A stretch of DNA of 64,000 nt. It comes from Arenicola marina. Taxonomy: Eukaryota; Annelida; Polychaeta; Arenicolidae. The DNA lies in NCBI GenBank assembly GCA_964019135.1, contig OZ025248.1, positions 76,018,119 through 76,082,118 of the forward strand, in the 5' to 3' direction. Positions 1 through 11,263 of the stretch are shown here, piece by piece. The notes beneath the pieces are model-generated. The model did not search any database and was not told the DNA's origin. It worked only from the letters and a program-made list of their open reading frames with translations. A program made the position numbers and the translations under genes. Positions within the stretch are counted from its first letter, which is position 1; the number at the start of each line of letters is the position of its first letter.

Positions 1-1636
1 AATGCTTAATTAATACAGCTGTGAAAACGCATTTCCCTTGTAACATTGATGATGTAATAACGGTAGCGTTTAACATGTTCATGGACGCCACCCTTGCGTT
101 CCCTATACTAGCCCCGCGATTAAACCAATTGACTATAACTAAAAAGGTGTGGATGACAGCTTTGGCGTTGATTTTAGTGGTTTGTCGCCCAAGTTGGATT
201 TCATTTTATGCTAGAATCGCTGAGTTGAGCTTTTAGCGTATGTCGCCTCAGAACAAGTTGTTATTATAAACTACAGCTTGGTTGCTTACATGCTACAGTT
301 AATGTATGTTTCTTATTCGGCGCTTGAAAAAGTTGGTCACACACACGGTTGCATTTCCAATGAGATATGAACAGCTCTGAATGGGGCAGTAAAGGTTATT
401 GTTACGTTAGACCAGTCGTTGTCTATTAATGTCTATTGTTCAGTCAGAGCCCAGAGGTGTGATCGTCACATTATTATTATGGGCTATTATTTACACCATA
501 TTCTCTGTGCGGGATGACGAGACGACGGCAAATCATGGAGATTAATCATACAGCTTTAGTACTCCCGCTGTTACTGTAGGGGTACAGTCAATTATGTCAT
601 CAACGCACACGCGTCATTGCTCTGTGATCCGCCACCGTACGCATGTATCACACCAGTAACTCTGGTTTTACCATCCGCCTCGTGGGGAGTTGATAAAGAC
701 ATTCCGACGCTCAGCGTCCCAGCAGCCACCTGGTCAGTGACGTCACTTGATACGGCTCTCACGTGGTCGGCATGACGTCACTTTGTTTTAATTTAATGTG
801 ATGTCGTGCAATATATGCTCACTGAAAGACAAGTAACGCTCTTTAGAGATTGCTTTCGTGCGATAAAGTCTAGTCCAGGGCTATTGTTCCTTTTTTTAAA
901 TATTAATTTACAATAAAAACACGAGGATACAAAGGCTGTCTGATGATAAGATGGAGTTGACTTTGGTTAGAAGTTGCAAGGAACCAAATGTGGTCCGATG
1001 GAAGTGTTCTATGAGTTTAGTTAAGTCGGATGTTTTGGGTCACCCCTCTCCCGCTACCTTGCGAGCTTGTTGTATAGGCTTAGAGTGCGAGGTTCGATAC
1101 CAGCAGCGATCACGGAACGCCCAATGTTGCTTGTTTCCCGTTGATATTCTTATATTTATATCGTGAACAAAACGTGGTCATTATCATGAGCAAAGCTTGT
1201 ACCCGTCAGTATTTCGTTTGGATATTCATTACGTATGTTACTTCGTGTAGTTATGAGCGTGTATTGTATAATAATGGAACCTTGTAGTGGCAGGACTTAC
1301 CCAAAACGTTCTGTTTAAGCAGGTTTTACTTATTAAAAAAAATGTCTTATTATTGCTGTTAGTAGGCAAATATTTTAAACTTTTATATTTATTGTGGACT
1401 ACAGACGGCGCGTTTGTAACAAACAGCATTTATTTCAGTCTTATATATACTACTTATTTTGTGGGTGCGAGAGGTGTCTTGCGTTTCTTGCACGGATAAA
1501 GGTCCATTTCCTTCTATTCGCTGGTTCAATGATATGTATAAATATGTTCGAAATATATACGTGAAGGACGCTTACTTCTGAGCCGATTTCCTGTACATTA
1601 TGGTTGATTGGTGTTAACCATGAGATGTTAACTCCA
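1..1636. other. No gene recognised
   Basis: Only short open frames without recognisable domains are seen. The stretch is AT-rich intergenic sequence. A host exon too short to recognise cannot be excluded. Confidence 0.5.
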
Positions 1637-1778
1637 TATTGCCTCGGCTTGTTCGAGGCAGCGTGGGTGGGGGAGAGGGGGTATATTGCCTCGCCTTGTT
1701 CGAGGCAGCGTGGGTGGGGGAGAGGGGGTATATTGCCTCGCCTTGTTCGAGGCAGCGTGGGTGGGGGAGAGGGGGTAT
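1637..1778. repeat. 47-bp tandem repeat, three copies
   Basis: Three nearly identical units of about 47 bp each contain a TGCCTCG...CGAGGCA inverted pair followed by a G-rich tract (GTGGGTGGGGGAGAGGGGG). Each unit could therefore form a small stem followed by a G-rich single strand. The frames opened across it come from the repetition. Confidence 0.85.
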
Positions 1779-2056
1779 TATTACGCCGAAGAGATTTCAG
1801 TTAACAAAAGTGGCCTAAAATGCCAACATTTTCTTTCTCTTCTAATTGATGCCAACAGCAGTGCCGCTTGCCTTTGTTTGAGGTCACAGCGACAATAAGA
1901 AGCTGTCTTGCACTGCGACAGGTGTCCTCATAATATGTCCTACTTAGAGTAAAATTTGGTAGCTTTGTCTTATTGTTAGACTATTCATTTTCATTGCTTG
2001 GCCCGCCATTCAACTGCTTTCATTACTAGCGTAACAAAACATAGTTAAACAGCTGA

Positions 2057-2350
2057 CGTGACCAGGTGTTCATCACGCCATAGGCCATAATGTGACCAGG
2101 TGTTCAACTGCGCTGTAGGCCATAAACGTGACCAGGTGTTGGCCACGCCATAGGCCAGGACGTGACCAGGTGTTCGTCACGCCATAGGCCATAACGTGAC
2201 CATGTGTTCAACTGCGCCGTAGGCCATAAACGTGACCAGGTGTTCGTCACGCCATAGGCCATAAACGTGACCAGGTGTTCAACTGCGCCGTAGGCCATAA
2301 ACGTGACCAGGTGTTGGCCACGCCATAGGCCAGGACGTGACCAGGTGTTT
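2057..2350. repeat. 34-36-bp minisatellite with alternating unit types
   Basis: Nine units start with CGTGACCAGGTGTT (one TGTGACC, one GACCATG variant) at 2057, 2091, 2127, 2161, 2195, 2231, 2266, 2302 and 2336. After the shared head, three tail types alternate: CATCACGCC/CGTCACGCC, AACTGCGCC and GGCCACGCC. This suggests that multi-unit blocks were duplicated, not only single units. Confidence 0.85.
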
Positions 2351-3007
2351 GGCCATAGACTACGATGTATTTAATTTGTTTATACGGCATATGTTGTCAG
2401 TATCAAACTTATATATTATTTAAGGCTATTATTAGATTAAGCTCCCTAAAAGGCAGCGTCTTCTATAGAAATTGTCCTTGTTACTATGATATATACCTAT
2501 ATGCAAGTAAAGCACATACACCGGTCTCACTTTTCTCTTACATGCTTTTGTCCATATTCCTTCTCCACTGAGCGACCGTCTTTACTACACTACCGTGGCG
2601 TGTCACTAACACATCAAACACAAGGTTTAGTAACTTAAAACATTTATGCTGCGTCTAATCTATGTCTAGATACTTCCTCCATACATGCACCCTCGCTTCA
2701 GCGAGGCAGGACATCGATAGGCCAGGTATCACTATTAAACATGGCGCACTGAATCAATTGCTGCATTACATAAGGAATAAAACTTATTTGCTTGTTCGTG
2801 TGAATGGTTGTGGCCGTATAAATTATAATTTGTTTGAAAGTTTGTCGAAAAGAATTTTTAAATTACCCAGCAGCTGTCCAAGCACAGAAACAGTGCGCCA
2901 TCTAGCATATGGGACCTTGGACGTTAGTTGAATTATTTAAATGATCCCTCTTTGATAGCGGGACCAAATCCAATTTCGAGAATCATTCATTTAAACTCGC
3001 AGTAATA
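2351..3007. other. No gene recognised; region beyond the zinc-finger gene 3' end
   Basis: AT-rich sequence with no supported coding region. It lies downstream of the minus-strand zinc-finger gene. Confidence 0.5.
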
Positions 3008-3013
3008 TTTATT
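3008..3013 (-). terminator. Candidate polyadenylation signal of the zinc-finger gene
   Basis: The plus-strand TTTATT reads AATAAA on the minus strand, about 130 nt past the zinc-finger stop codon. It is the nearest canonical signal and would give a short 3' UTR. The assignment is by motif and position only. Confidence 0.5.
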
Positions 3014-3141
3014 TTAACAGTGTATTCCAGCAGGCTTACGGCAGGGAATGGTCATAAAACATGAAGCTTTACAACCATACAAGTTCCGTGGCGTGAGCTA
3101 AATTCTATAAATTAATGATTTAAATTGATGAGGCTGTTGGG

Positions 3142-4896
3142 TCAGTGATTCTCTCCGGCTCTATCCGCGTTCATTTCTATCTGGTAGACTTGTCCGTTGA
3201 TCTGCACCAAGTCTCCCTGCGTGAGCTGTACATGCGTGGAGGCTCCGTCCTCCAGGAGCTCCGAGGCCGCCACCGCCTCATCCACCTTGAGATCCTTGCT
3301 GAGGTCAAGTCCCAGCTGCTGGCGACTCTCCTCCCCTATTCCCTGGGGCTCCCCCTCACCCCCGAGCTCCATCACCACCTCGCCAACCACGGCCTCGGTG
3401 GCCGGCAGCACGCCCCCCACCCGCTCCGGGGGGCCCACGTCCCTCACCTGTATGGTGTAGGTGGCGGGGGGGTCGGCCAGCCCCTGCAGGGCGGCTACCC
3501 CGTCCAGGCCTCCCTGGGGCGCGTCCCCTCCCTCCCCGCCGTTCACGTGGTGGCCGTCCAGCGGGTCGGGCTCCACCCCCATGGCCAGGGACTCGGCCGC
3601 CTCGTCTACCATGGACGCGTAGTCACCCTGCAAGTCGCTCTCTGTATCTGGGGGGCTGCTCCCGGTTGCCACGGTAACTGGGGTCAGGGGCCCGCCGGGT
3701 TTCAGCTGGAGGAGGACGGTGCGAAGGCCCTGGTCGCCACCGCCTCCGCCGAGCCCCCCGGGCGACAGGGCCCCCGGACCCCCCACCCCCACCGGGGGCA
3801 GGCCGCTCAGACCGTACTTCAGCGAATCCGCTGAACACGTGGACGACGACGACGAAGCCGATCCGGCGGAAGTGACGTCACCGCGGGACCGGATGATAGA
3901 TCCCGGGCGCTGCGCTTGCTCCTCCTCGGCGGCCATCTGAAGCAGGATGGAGCTGTCCTTGGAGGAGTCCAGGACGAACTTGTTGACGCCCTCCTTGTCT
4001 GACACCAGCTGCATGTTGTGTTCCTTCTTCATGTGTGCGTGCAGATATAGGCGGTACGGGTTGGAGTAGTTACAGAGCACGCAGATGTACAGCTGCCGCT
4101 GAGGGGTGTCCAACCCGTCCGAAGAGACGTGCGTCTTGCGCATGTGCACCAACAAGTTCTTCTTGCAGCGCGTCCGGTAGTCGCAGACGACGCACGAGAA
4201 CTGCTCGTCGCCAGGGGGACCGACCACGTCGCTGTGCTGGATGTGAACGTGCTTGAACAGGTTAATCAGCTTCGTGAACTTCATGGTGCAGAAGTTACAG
4301 GCGAAGTTCTTCTCCTGGCTGCGGTAGTCCACGTGTGGGATCTTCCTGCGTCCTGCCGGCAGGGAGGAGGCTTCCATGAGAAGGCTATCCCGCACTCCGC
4401 CAAGCCCTCCCTCCTCCCCGTCCTCCTCTCCACCCCCGTCTCCAACGCCGTTCTCCGGCTGCTGACCCCGATGACGCTCCGAGTCACGTGACTTACTGCG
4501 GCGAGGCCGCGCAGGCGCGATGAGGCAGCCGTGCTTGGCCTTCATGTGACGTATCACGTGTTCCTTCTGCTTGGCGCTGTAGTTGCAAAGGCCGCAGGCA
4601 TAGGGCCGCTCCTTGGTGTGGGTCAACAGGTGGCGCTTCAGTCGACTGGAGCAGTCGGTGACGAAGGAGCAGGTCTCGCAGAAGAGCTTTAGCTCGGGTC
4701 CCATCTGATGGAACTTGTCGTGTTGCTTGAAGTCGCGCTTGGATGCGGTGCTGAAGCCGCACTGGGCGCACTCCCGCACCGCGGTCAGTGTCGCCTCCCG
4801 CTCCCCAGGGTGGTGCGTCGATACGTGCTCCTTCAGCTCGGACGTGGCGCCCGCGCAGGCAAAGTCGCAGTACTTGCACTTCAGCATCTTGTCCGG
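3142..4896 (-). CDS. Zinc-finger gene, last coding exon
   Basis: The acceptor is a pyrimidine-rich CTGCCCCAG. The exon carries seven fingers in two groups (four, then three) separated by about 77 residues rich in Gly and Glu, then a roughly 290-residue Gly/acidic tail ending EMNADRAGENH. The GC content of the exon is much higher than its surroundings. Confidence 0.9.
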   Translation of the reverse strand, partial: PDKMLKCKYCDFACAGATSELKEHVSTHHPGEREATLTAVRECAQCGFSTASKRDFKQHDKFHQMGPELKLFCETCSFVTDCSSRLKRHLLTHTKERPYACGLCNYSAKQKEHVIRHMKAKHGCLIAPARPRRSKSRDSERHRGQQPENGVGDGGGEEDGEEGGLGGVRDSLLMEASSLPAGRRKIPHVDYRSQEKNFACNFCTMKFTKLINLFKHVHIQHSDVVGPPGDEQFSCVVCDYRTRCKKNLLVHMRKTHVSSDGLDTPQRQLYICVLCNYSNPYRLYLHAHMKKEHNMQLVSDKEGVNKFVLDSSKDSSILLQMAAEEEQAQRPGSIIRSRGDVTSAGSASSSSSTCSADSLKYGLSGLPPVGVGGPGALSPGGLGGGGGDQGLRTVLLQLKPGGPLTPVTVATGSSPPDTESDLQGDYASMVDEAAESLAMGVEPDPLDGHHVNGGEGGDAPQGGLDGVAALQGLADPPATYTIQVRDVGPPERVGGVLPATEAVVGEVVMELGGEGEPQGIGEESRQQLGLDLSKDLKVDEAVAASELLEDGASTHVQLTQGDLVQINGQVYQIEMNADRAGENH

Positions 4897-7800
4897 CTGG
4901 GGCAGCAAAGGAAAGGGCAGATACAGCGACACAACCACACGTCTGACACCTTAGGTCACCAGGAGCTCATGAAATAGCATCCGGAGATTTCAGATACACG
5001 TACTAGGCAGAAAGGTAAGGCTGAACGACATATTTAACCGTAAATATAAAGCAACATCATGATATGACCTCACACGGACCACTTTTCAACGAAAGCTTTT
5101 GGTCGTTCTTCCATGTCAAGGCGAACCATTGTTTCAGCATAGCTCGCTTATGACACACCCCTAGCAAATAATACAATATTTCACCTCATGGGCTCTAACA
5201 AGGAAGATGGACCAAACCTTTCAAAGATGCAGACGGGATGACGGTAAAAACGATGTAGACTACACTGTCAAGCGCCTTTAGGGTACAGTCTGTGTGACCT
5301 TTCCTCCACACCCGACAACCCCTCCCGCTAGCCGTACCTGGTGCTTAAAGTACATGTGGCGCTCGAGGTGAATCTTCTGTCTGAACCTGACCGGGCACAG
5401 TTGACAGACAAACTTCTTGACGTTGTCGTGTATGTGCATGTGACGCACCAGGTTACTGCTTGTCGTGGCCTGGTACGCACATTGCGCACACTGGTAGCGC
5501 CGCCCTGTGAGAAATAAAAGAAACAAAAAGTGAAGAACGAAAACCGCACAACGGTAAATATCATATGAACACGAGACCAAAGTTGCGTAATACATGTAAA
5601 TTAATCATATTTAAATTGCATGTAGAACAAACCACGTTATTTGAATACGTTCGTAGATCGCATCAGTGAAAATGGGGATAAGATTTCGTTACACCTCCGT
5701 TAGCTTATTATCACACCAGGGTTATCTATGCCGGCTACCGGCATACAACAAAGGAAATTTACAAACACACACTTAGTGTGCGGAAAAAGTAACCCTCAGC
5801 CAGCCGCCACTAACACCCACCGTCTTGGTTTTCTCCGTGGTGTATTTTCTTGTGTTTGTACCAGTTCGCCCGCTTGTCGGTGCTGTAGGCACACTTGGTG
5901 CAGTGCAGGCGGCCATCGTGTGACACCCTGTAGCCGCTGTCCCCGGCCCCTTCCTCCTTAGAATCAGGCTTAACGCTGGACTTGACAATGAGCACCTACA
6001 ACAAGGAAGAGAGTGCCAAAATTGGAAACACGTGTTGACCATACATAACTTATAAGAGTTGCCTTCTGTGACACCCTTTCATACGACACTCCTATGACAA
6101 TGTCTTTGGGTTCCATTGCTTGTGTAGCGCATTCTTTATGCTTTAAATGCTGGACTTTAGTAGCGGTAACTTATTTCCAAACCTTGTTAACAAATTATCG
6201 ACATCCCTTCCACAGACATATGAATGCAGTATAACTGTAGCCAGTTGGCCTGGATCTCTCACTAAACCTCTCATCAGCGTAGCCCGGTTTTAAGACCGTG
6301 GGAATAATGAGGTGAAGATTTCGATCTCTATCACTGAAAGCCTTGGGTCAACGCGGATATTGTTACTGAGCATTGAGTTCGCCGTATTCATATGTGAGAC
6401 AACCTACCTTACTGGGCGTGGCTGGTTTATCCTGGCTCGCCTCAGTGGGTTGAGTAACTTCAAGCTGGACAATCGTTCCACCCTGGACTATCAAGGTCTT
6501 GGACCCTAGTGGTTTGTTCAGTGAGAAGGACTGGTCCCCCCGGCCGCCCACAGCCAGGACTTTCACGCTCTTGGCCGGGTCCGCCAACTGCTGCTGTGAT
6601 GACGAGGCAGCCACGTGTACCTCAATACTTCCATCGTGCTCCTTAAGATTGACGCGCTTAACATTCGGTAGGTCGTCCGTGGCGTCGAGAGTGATCAACT
6701 CGATAGTGCTGTTTTTGTCCTCAGCCCCCACATCAGGCCCCGGGTCGCTGGCTTCCCACGCTGGGCCGGTGGAACGGGCAGCCATCCCCACCACTGGCTG
6801 GTTATCAGGACGGGGTTTCTCCTGCGGTGCCTGGGTCAACCACTGCGGCGTCCCCTCACTGGCAGATTCCGGATTACTCCCTGGAGGGGTCTCCGGATCA
6901 GCCTCTGGCGCCTCGTCATCCTTGCTTGGACCAGAGTTGTCCCTGGTGCCCCGCTCTCCGGGGGGAGGGGACCGCCTGTCGGACGGACGCCTCTCCAGCA
7001 CGACCACCTCCACCTGGTTGGTGTCCATGTTGAAGATGGTGGAGCGGATCCAACCGTCCTGGCAGTCCGCATCTCTCTTCGGTTTACTGACATCCACACG
7101 AGTATCCGCGGGCACAGCAGCCTTGATGACGTCACCGGGACTTTCCACAACATTTCTCCCGGAGACCACTGCCTTTAAGATTGACTGTCCGTCGCTCCTC
7201 ACTGGGACGATCTCTTCAACAGACCCAGAGGAGCCTGACAGGCCCTCTCCTCGACCCATTCCTGAGGTGGCGCCACGTCCGACCCCCGCTGGCGATTGTG
7301 GGTTCAAGGGTATATTATCACTCTCACCTTCGCCGGTGTCCAGGCCTTCTGCCGTACAGTCCGCCCCCCGTGAGCCCTGGGGGCCACAACACAACAGATT
7401 ACCCTCGTCCGTCGCATTGGGTGTATCCATGGTAACAGATCCGGGGTGACCACCTGCCCTTCCCATGCCGCGTTCCTCCTTGGAGTCCGTCGTCGGCGTA
7501 CGTGTCCTCACATATGTCACTCGAGATCGCGATCCAGACGCAGTGCTGGGTCTGGAGCTGACCCTTTCCCGATCAGAGTCTATCGCAGTTCTGTGCCCAA
7601 CCTGTTCTCCACAACTCGATGCTACCTCAGTCGGTTTAACGCACTTATGCTGGTCATTCAAACCACTTTCAATGGCTCGTATTTTCGCATTTTGTGTAGC
7701 TGTCACCTCAGGCTTCCCTCTGTGGAGGAGATAATCACACATACCACCGAATATGAAAAACAGACAATCCATACATATGTCCCATGTTATCAGTGCCCGC

Positions 7801-8666
7801 TTAAGACATAATTTACTCTCCATATCGTCATACACGTATAAAAGATTTTCGGGCAGTTTATCTATAATGATATCTCCATTTCATGTTGGTATATTCAGAA
7901 CTTTGATTTTTGTATCAATATAATTAGTATACCTATATTGACAGTTACTGTATAAAAACAACATGCAAATTGAAAGATATACAATCAATGTTCACATACC
8001 TTGCCCTTGGGGATCTGGATGATCTAGACTCCATGATTTCAGCTACACTTCTGTTGCCCACTAAAGAATGTTGTCTAACTGGGGTGGTCATATTCATGCC
8101 TTGAACACGAGAACACAAAGTATTTAACCAGGTACAAAATGAAATACTGGTACAAGTACACACATATAATTTCATAACACACCCAATTACCCAACAGTAA
8201 ACCATCTGTCGTGTTAGATTGAGTAAATATGATTATATCACACAAAAGACAAGCCTGCATACTAAGACATCAAACTTACACCAGGTATGTATATATGTAT
8301 AGGAGTATAGAGCATACCTTTGCGAACATATTTTCGTGGAGAGAGAAGAACCTCCATATTCTGAAGCTTGCTGCTCAAGGCTCTCTTCCTGCCAGACCGG
8401 CGCACATTGTGGTCCTCACCAGCTGCCTCCCGTTCCTCATGGAATATCTTCACCATAGCATTGTGTTTCAACGCTTGGTCTACTTTTGTATCAGTCCTCT
8501 TCATACTGCTATTCCTCAAAATTACATCACCTTTAGCTGTTTTTAATTTGTCCTTCTTTTTCTCCTTTTCCCTTGAATTTGATACATTTGTCGATACAGT
8601 TTGTTGAGGTTTCCCTTTATACGAATGACTACCAGTGCCTGACTGGCTAGATCTTGTTCTTGTCAT
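3142..8666 (-). CDS. Ten-finger C2H2 zinc-finger protein, six coding exons
   Basis: Predicted coding segments on the minus strand, in order: 8666-8318, 8099-8000, 7719-6408, 5995-5821, 5504-5338 and 4896-3142, giving 1285 residues. Every junction has GT-AG borders, and the phases (1, 2, 0, 1, 0) join without a stop. Residues 1 to about 600 are a long, basic, Ser/Pro/Gly-rich region with no domain I recognise. Ten C2H2 fingers follow, at about 619-640, 651-671, 679-700, 708-730, 744-764, 774-794, 802-823, 901-922, 936-957 and 973-994, with an acidic Gly/Glu linker between the seventh and eighth. The tail is Gly- and acid-rich. The organisation suggests a nuclear DNA-binding regulator. Finger spacing loosely recalls REST-type and other multi-finger factors, but I cannot assign an orthologue. 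The start is the ATG 16 nt inside the first coding exon; any 5' non-coding exon was not found. Confidence 0.88.
5338..5504 (-). CDS. Zinc-finger gene, fifth coding exon
   Basis: Acceptor CTCACAG and donor CACCAG|GTACGG. It carries two complete fingers starting CAQCAYQATTSSNL and CQLCPVRFRQKIHL. It leaves in phase 0. Confidence 0.88.
5821..5995 (-). CDS. Zinc-finger gene, fourth coding exon
   Basis: Acceptor TTGTAG and donor GACG|GTGGGT. It carries one C2H2 finger (C-x2-C-x12-H-x3-H, starting CTKCAYSTDKRANW). It enters in phase 0 and leaves in phase 1. Confidence 0.85.
6408..7719 (-). CDS. Zinc-finger gene, third coding exon (1312 nt)
   Basis: Acceptor CTCCACAG and donor AGTAAG|GTAGGT. This large exon encodes 437 residues, plus part of one shared codon, of low-complexity, polar and acidic sequence without fingers. 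It enters in phase 2 and leaves in phase 0. Confidence 0.82.
8000..8099 (-). CDS. Zinc-finger gene, second coding exon (100 nt)
   Basis: Acceptor TTCAAG and donor CAAG|GTATGT. It encodes a Ser/Arg-rich segment that includes VAEIMESRSSRSP, enters in phase 1 and leaves in phase 2. It contains no finger. Confidence 0.75.
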
Positions 8667-8682
8667 AGTCACATGTGTAAGT
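8318..8682 (-). CDS. Zinc-finger gene, first coding exon
   Basis: It is bounded upstream by a TTTCAG acceptor and downstream by AAAG|GTATGC. The ATG is at 8666. It encodes a Lys/Arg-rich stretch beginning MTRTRSSQSG and ends in phase 1. The upstream acceptor implies at least one further 5' non-coding exon. Confidence 0.75.
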
Positions 8683-9130
8683 CTGAAAGAAATTAAGTGC
8701 AATAACAATATACAAGGCGTAACTGTGAGACTTGACTTCTTGTAGCCACATTTAACATTGTCAGGAAGAGTCTGATGTCACCCTTTTCCCACCCCTCCAT
8801 CCACAGATCTGCAGCACCTGTGACGTCATCCGTGAAGGCCACAGGCACAGTTGACAGACACAGAAGGGAGGCTAGTGGAAAGGGGGTATGCACAGCTACT
8901 AAAAGAAGGAGAAAAGAGTTTCACACCTATATGTTAAGTATAGTGATGATTTAATATCTCATCTATCTGGTAGTACCATATTCCTTCAGTTCTTAGCTGA
9001 TAACAGAAGACTTTTAAATGCCACTGTTGCAATATTAATATTCTCATATTCACCAGGTGGTGCATCATTTGCAAACCTGTACCCAATGATACGGCACAGC
9101 TAGTTGTCAATTACCATTGTATATCTTATA
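8683..9130. promoter_or_regulatory. Upstream flank of the zinc-finger coding region
   Basis: This should hold intron and further 5' sequence of the minus-strand zinc-finger gene. No TATA box, CpG island or further exon could be recognised. Confidence 0.25.
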
Positions 9131-10130
9131 GGAGTACAGTAATTTCCGGAGTATAAGTTGCACCGGTGTATAAATCGCAACTGCCGATTTTTCAGTGTGT
9201 CGAAGCACTGTGCACGACAGTGCAGTTAAAATAATGTTACGGTCATTTACGTATGTTCTGGAACACCAAAAATGTACCTATGTTTTGAAACACCCCCAAT
9301 TTTGGAAAAAATAATTATTTTTCGTGGCTGTATGTTTTAGTACACCACAGATGGTGGGTAATGTTTTTGTATCAATGTTTTAGTACACCTTAACTTTCCG
9401 GAAATATACCTATCTAGTTAGGTCGCGGCTGTGAAGATATAAGACATATATAAGCTTAACATTGAAATCGGTCTCTTTAGTTTATTTACTACAAGAAGGA
9501 AGCCCCCCCCCCCCCCCACTCCCCGACTCGCGTACATTGTTTATGCCTGGGCTGCCTGATTGCTGTCTGCACCACCCTCTACCCCTCACCCCTGCCTAGC
9601 CATGTGACACGCATTTCTCCACTTCTCTTCTGTCTATCAGAGCTGGTTGACCGACAGTAGTCCCCATTCCAACAGCTGCCCAGCCCACCCCGGTCGTTTT
9701 GGAGGAGGGCTGTTCCCCTTAGCCGGCCAAGCGCCTGTGGTGATGGAGCCCCTAAATTTGTGACACCTCCCCCCTCCCGCTCCTTCTCGACTGGTCCCCT
9801 TACTCTGATGCCAGGCTTTTGAGAGGAAGCGAAGAAGCCAAATACTGTGGGACAGTTGACTGGCTGACCTCCCCCCACCCTGCCCCTTACATGCATCTTG
9901 TGGTGGCTGCATCCTGTGGCGGCTACGGAAGCTCTTGGGCTGACTGACTGTACAAACCCCCTACCCTTTACCACCACCCACCCTCCCCACCAAGGAAAAA
10001 ATGTATCAAAGCTTTGGAACAGCTGGAAAAGTATATTATTTTTTTGGCTGTATGTTTTGGTACAACCAGGTTTGTAATTATTTTTCCGGTGTTCCAAAAC
10101 ATATGTACATGACGTATGTTATATTGACCT
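9131..10130. repeat. Degenerate dispersed repeat with imperfect inverted ends
   Basis: Around 9250-9300 the words ATGTTCTGGAACACC and CTATGTTTTGAAACACC occur, and their reverse complements recur near 10085-10125 (GGTGTTCCAAAACATATGTAC). Between them are repeated TGTATGTTTTAGTACACC-like words and a run of 15 C at 9503-9517. This looks like a decayed inverted-repeat element. No coding region is supported inside it. Confidence 0.45.
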
Positions 10131-10654
10131 CCACTGAAGAAAGCTGAAGAGGTCACATGTTATGTAATCATACATAGGTTTTTTTACATAGGTTGATTAC
10201 TGTAAGTGTACATAGACATATATATTAACTCCCATTTTATATGTTCTATAACAACTTTGAAGAACAATTCAATGCTTTAAAACCGAATAACCACAATAAC
10301 AATAAAGAGTGACATCAAAATATTATAAACATGACATCACAATGAGAATTTTTAAGCAACCGAAAGGTTAGCTCTGACATCAAAACCACCACCAAGGTCA
10401 AGGTTTTGAATAGCATGACACTTTTTGTTGTAGAGTCCCTTCTGAAAGCTGTTAATATCTTTTAACATTTTAACTGTATTCTTGCTCCTGGCATCTTTTT
10501 GAAAGTTGAATGCTGGTAAAATGTACAGTCACATGTGAAACATAGGCCAAATTTAAATTTATTTTGAATATTGATGCAGATTTATGTTAATAGAATAGCT
10601 GAATTAATATATCTATACTCGCATTTTACATAACGCCTATCTATATTAATTTAC

Positions 10655-11047
10655 TTAAGTTGCATTTCAAGCTCTTTCCCCCCAAAGTTAAGCCCAGGCT
10701 AAAATTTATATCAAACTTTACAGAAAACTCAATTGTTCAGAAACCTGATAAACATTGCCATTTCGGCTGTGGTGTGGCAAACATGTCTATCCTGGGATAC
10801 CACAGAACTCTGTTACGGTAATGCTACTTATACCAAAGCATAGCGAAGCACACAAAGTGATGACGTTTACCACTAAGTTGAAAACTTGTAGTAAATTGAT
10901 ATCACAGGCAAGGCTAAGACTCTCTTTGACAATCTGGCATGGGTGGAGTATAGACAAAAGAAATCTTGAATGATTCAAGGACAGATTCTGATTTGTATTT
11001 GGACCTCTTTAGTTTTGGCGGGGAAAGAGCTAGACATGCAACTTTAA
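10655..11047 (+). mobile_element. MITE, copy 1
   Basis: About 393 bp with inverted ends of roughly 38 bp: TTAAGTTGCAT...CTCTTTCCCCCC at the left and the reverse complement GGCGGGGAAAGAGC...TGCAACTTTAA at the right. It shares its whole body with 12167-12573 (opposite orientation) and 48339-48740. There is no coding capacity. The family transposase is unknown; TTAA or a shorter TA-containing word may be the target duplication. Confidence 0.8.
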
Positions 11048-11263
11048 CTATAAACGTTCAGGTGTTATATGTCTTCCCTTACCCAACTGTTTTAGATTTA
11101 GGCTACTCGCTTACTTTAGTTCTAAATTTGTCAACAACAGCATTGTCTGCCAGTCATTATAATCTGAGCTGTTGGTCCTGGATACAAGGATATTGGCTCT
11201 AAGTTCATAGAAAGTTGCCTGTCAGTATCACTATCGGCCTCCACTCAGCCACTGGCTCGATTC

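Noticed and set aside
3145-3834. 229-residue plus-strand frame opposite the zinc-finger tail
   Set aside because: It is the complement of GC-rich zinc-finger coding sequence, with no domain of its own.
9579-10156. 172-residue minus-strand frame
   Set aside because: No recognisable domain; it lies in a degenerate repeat with a homopolymer run.
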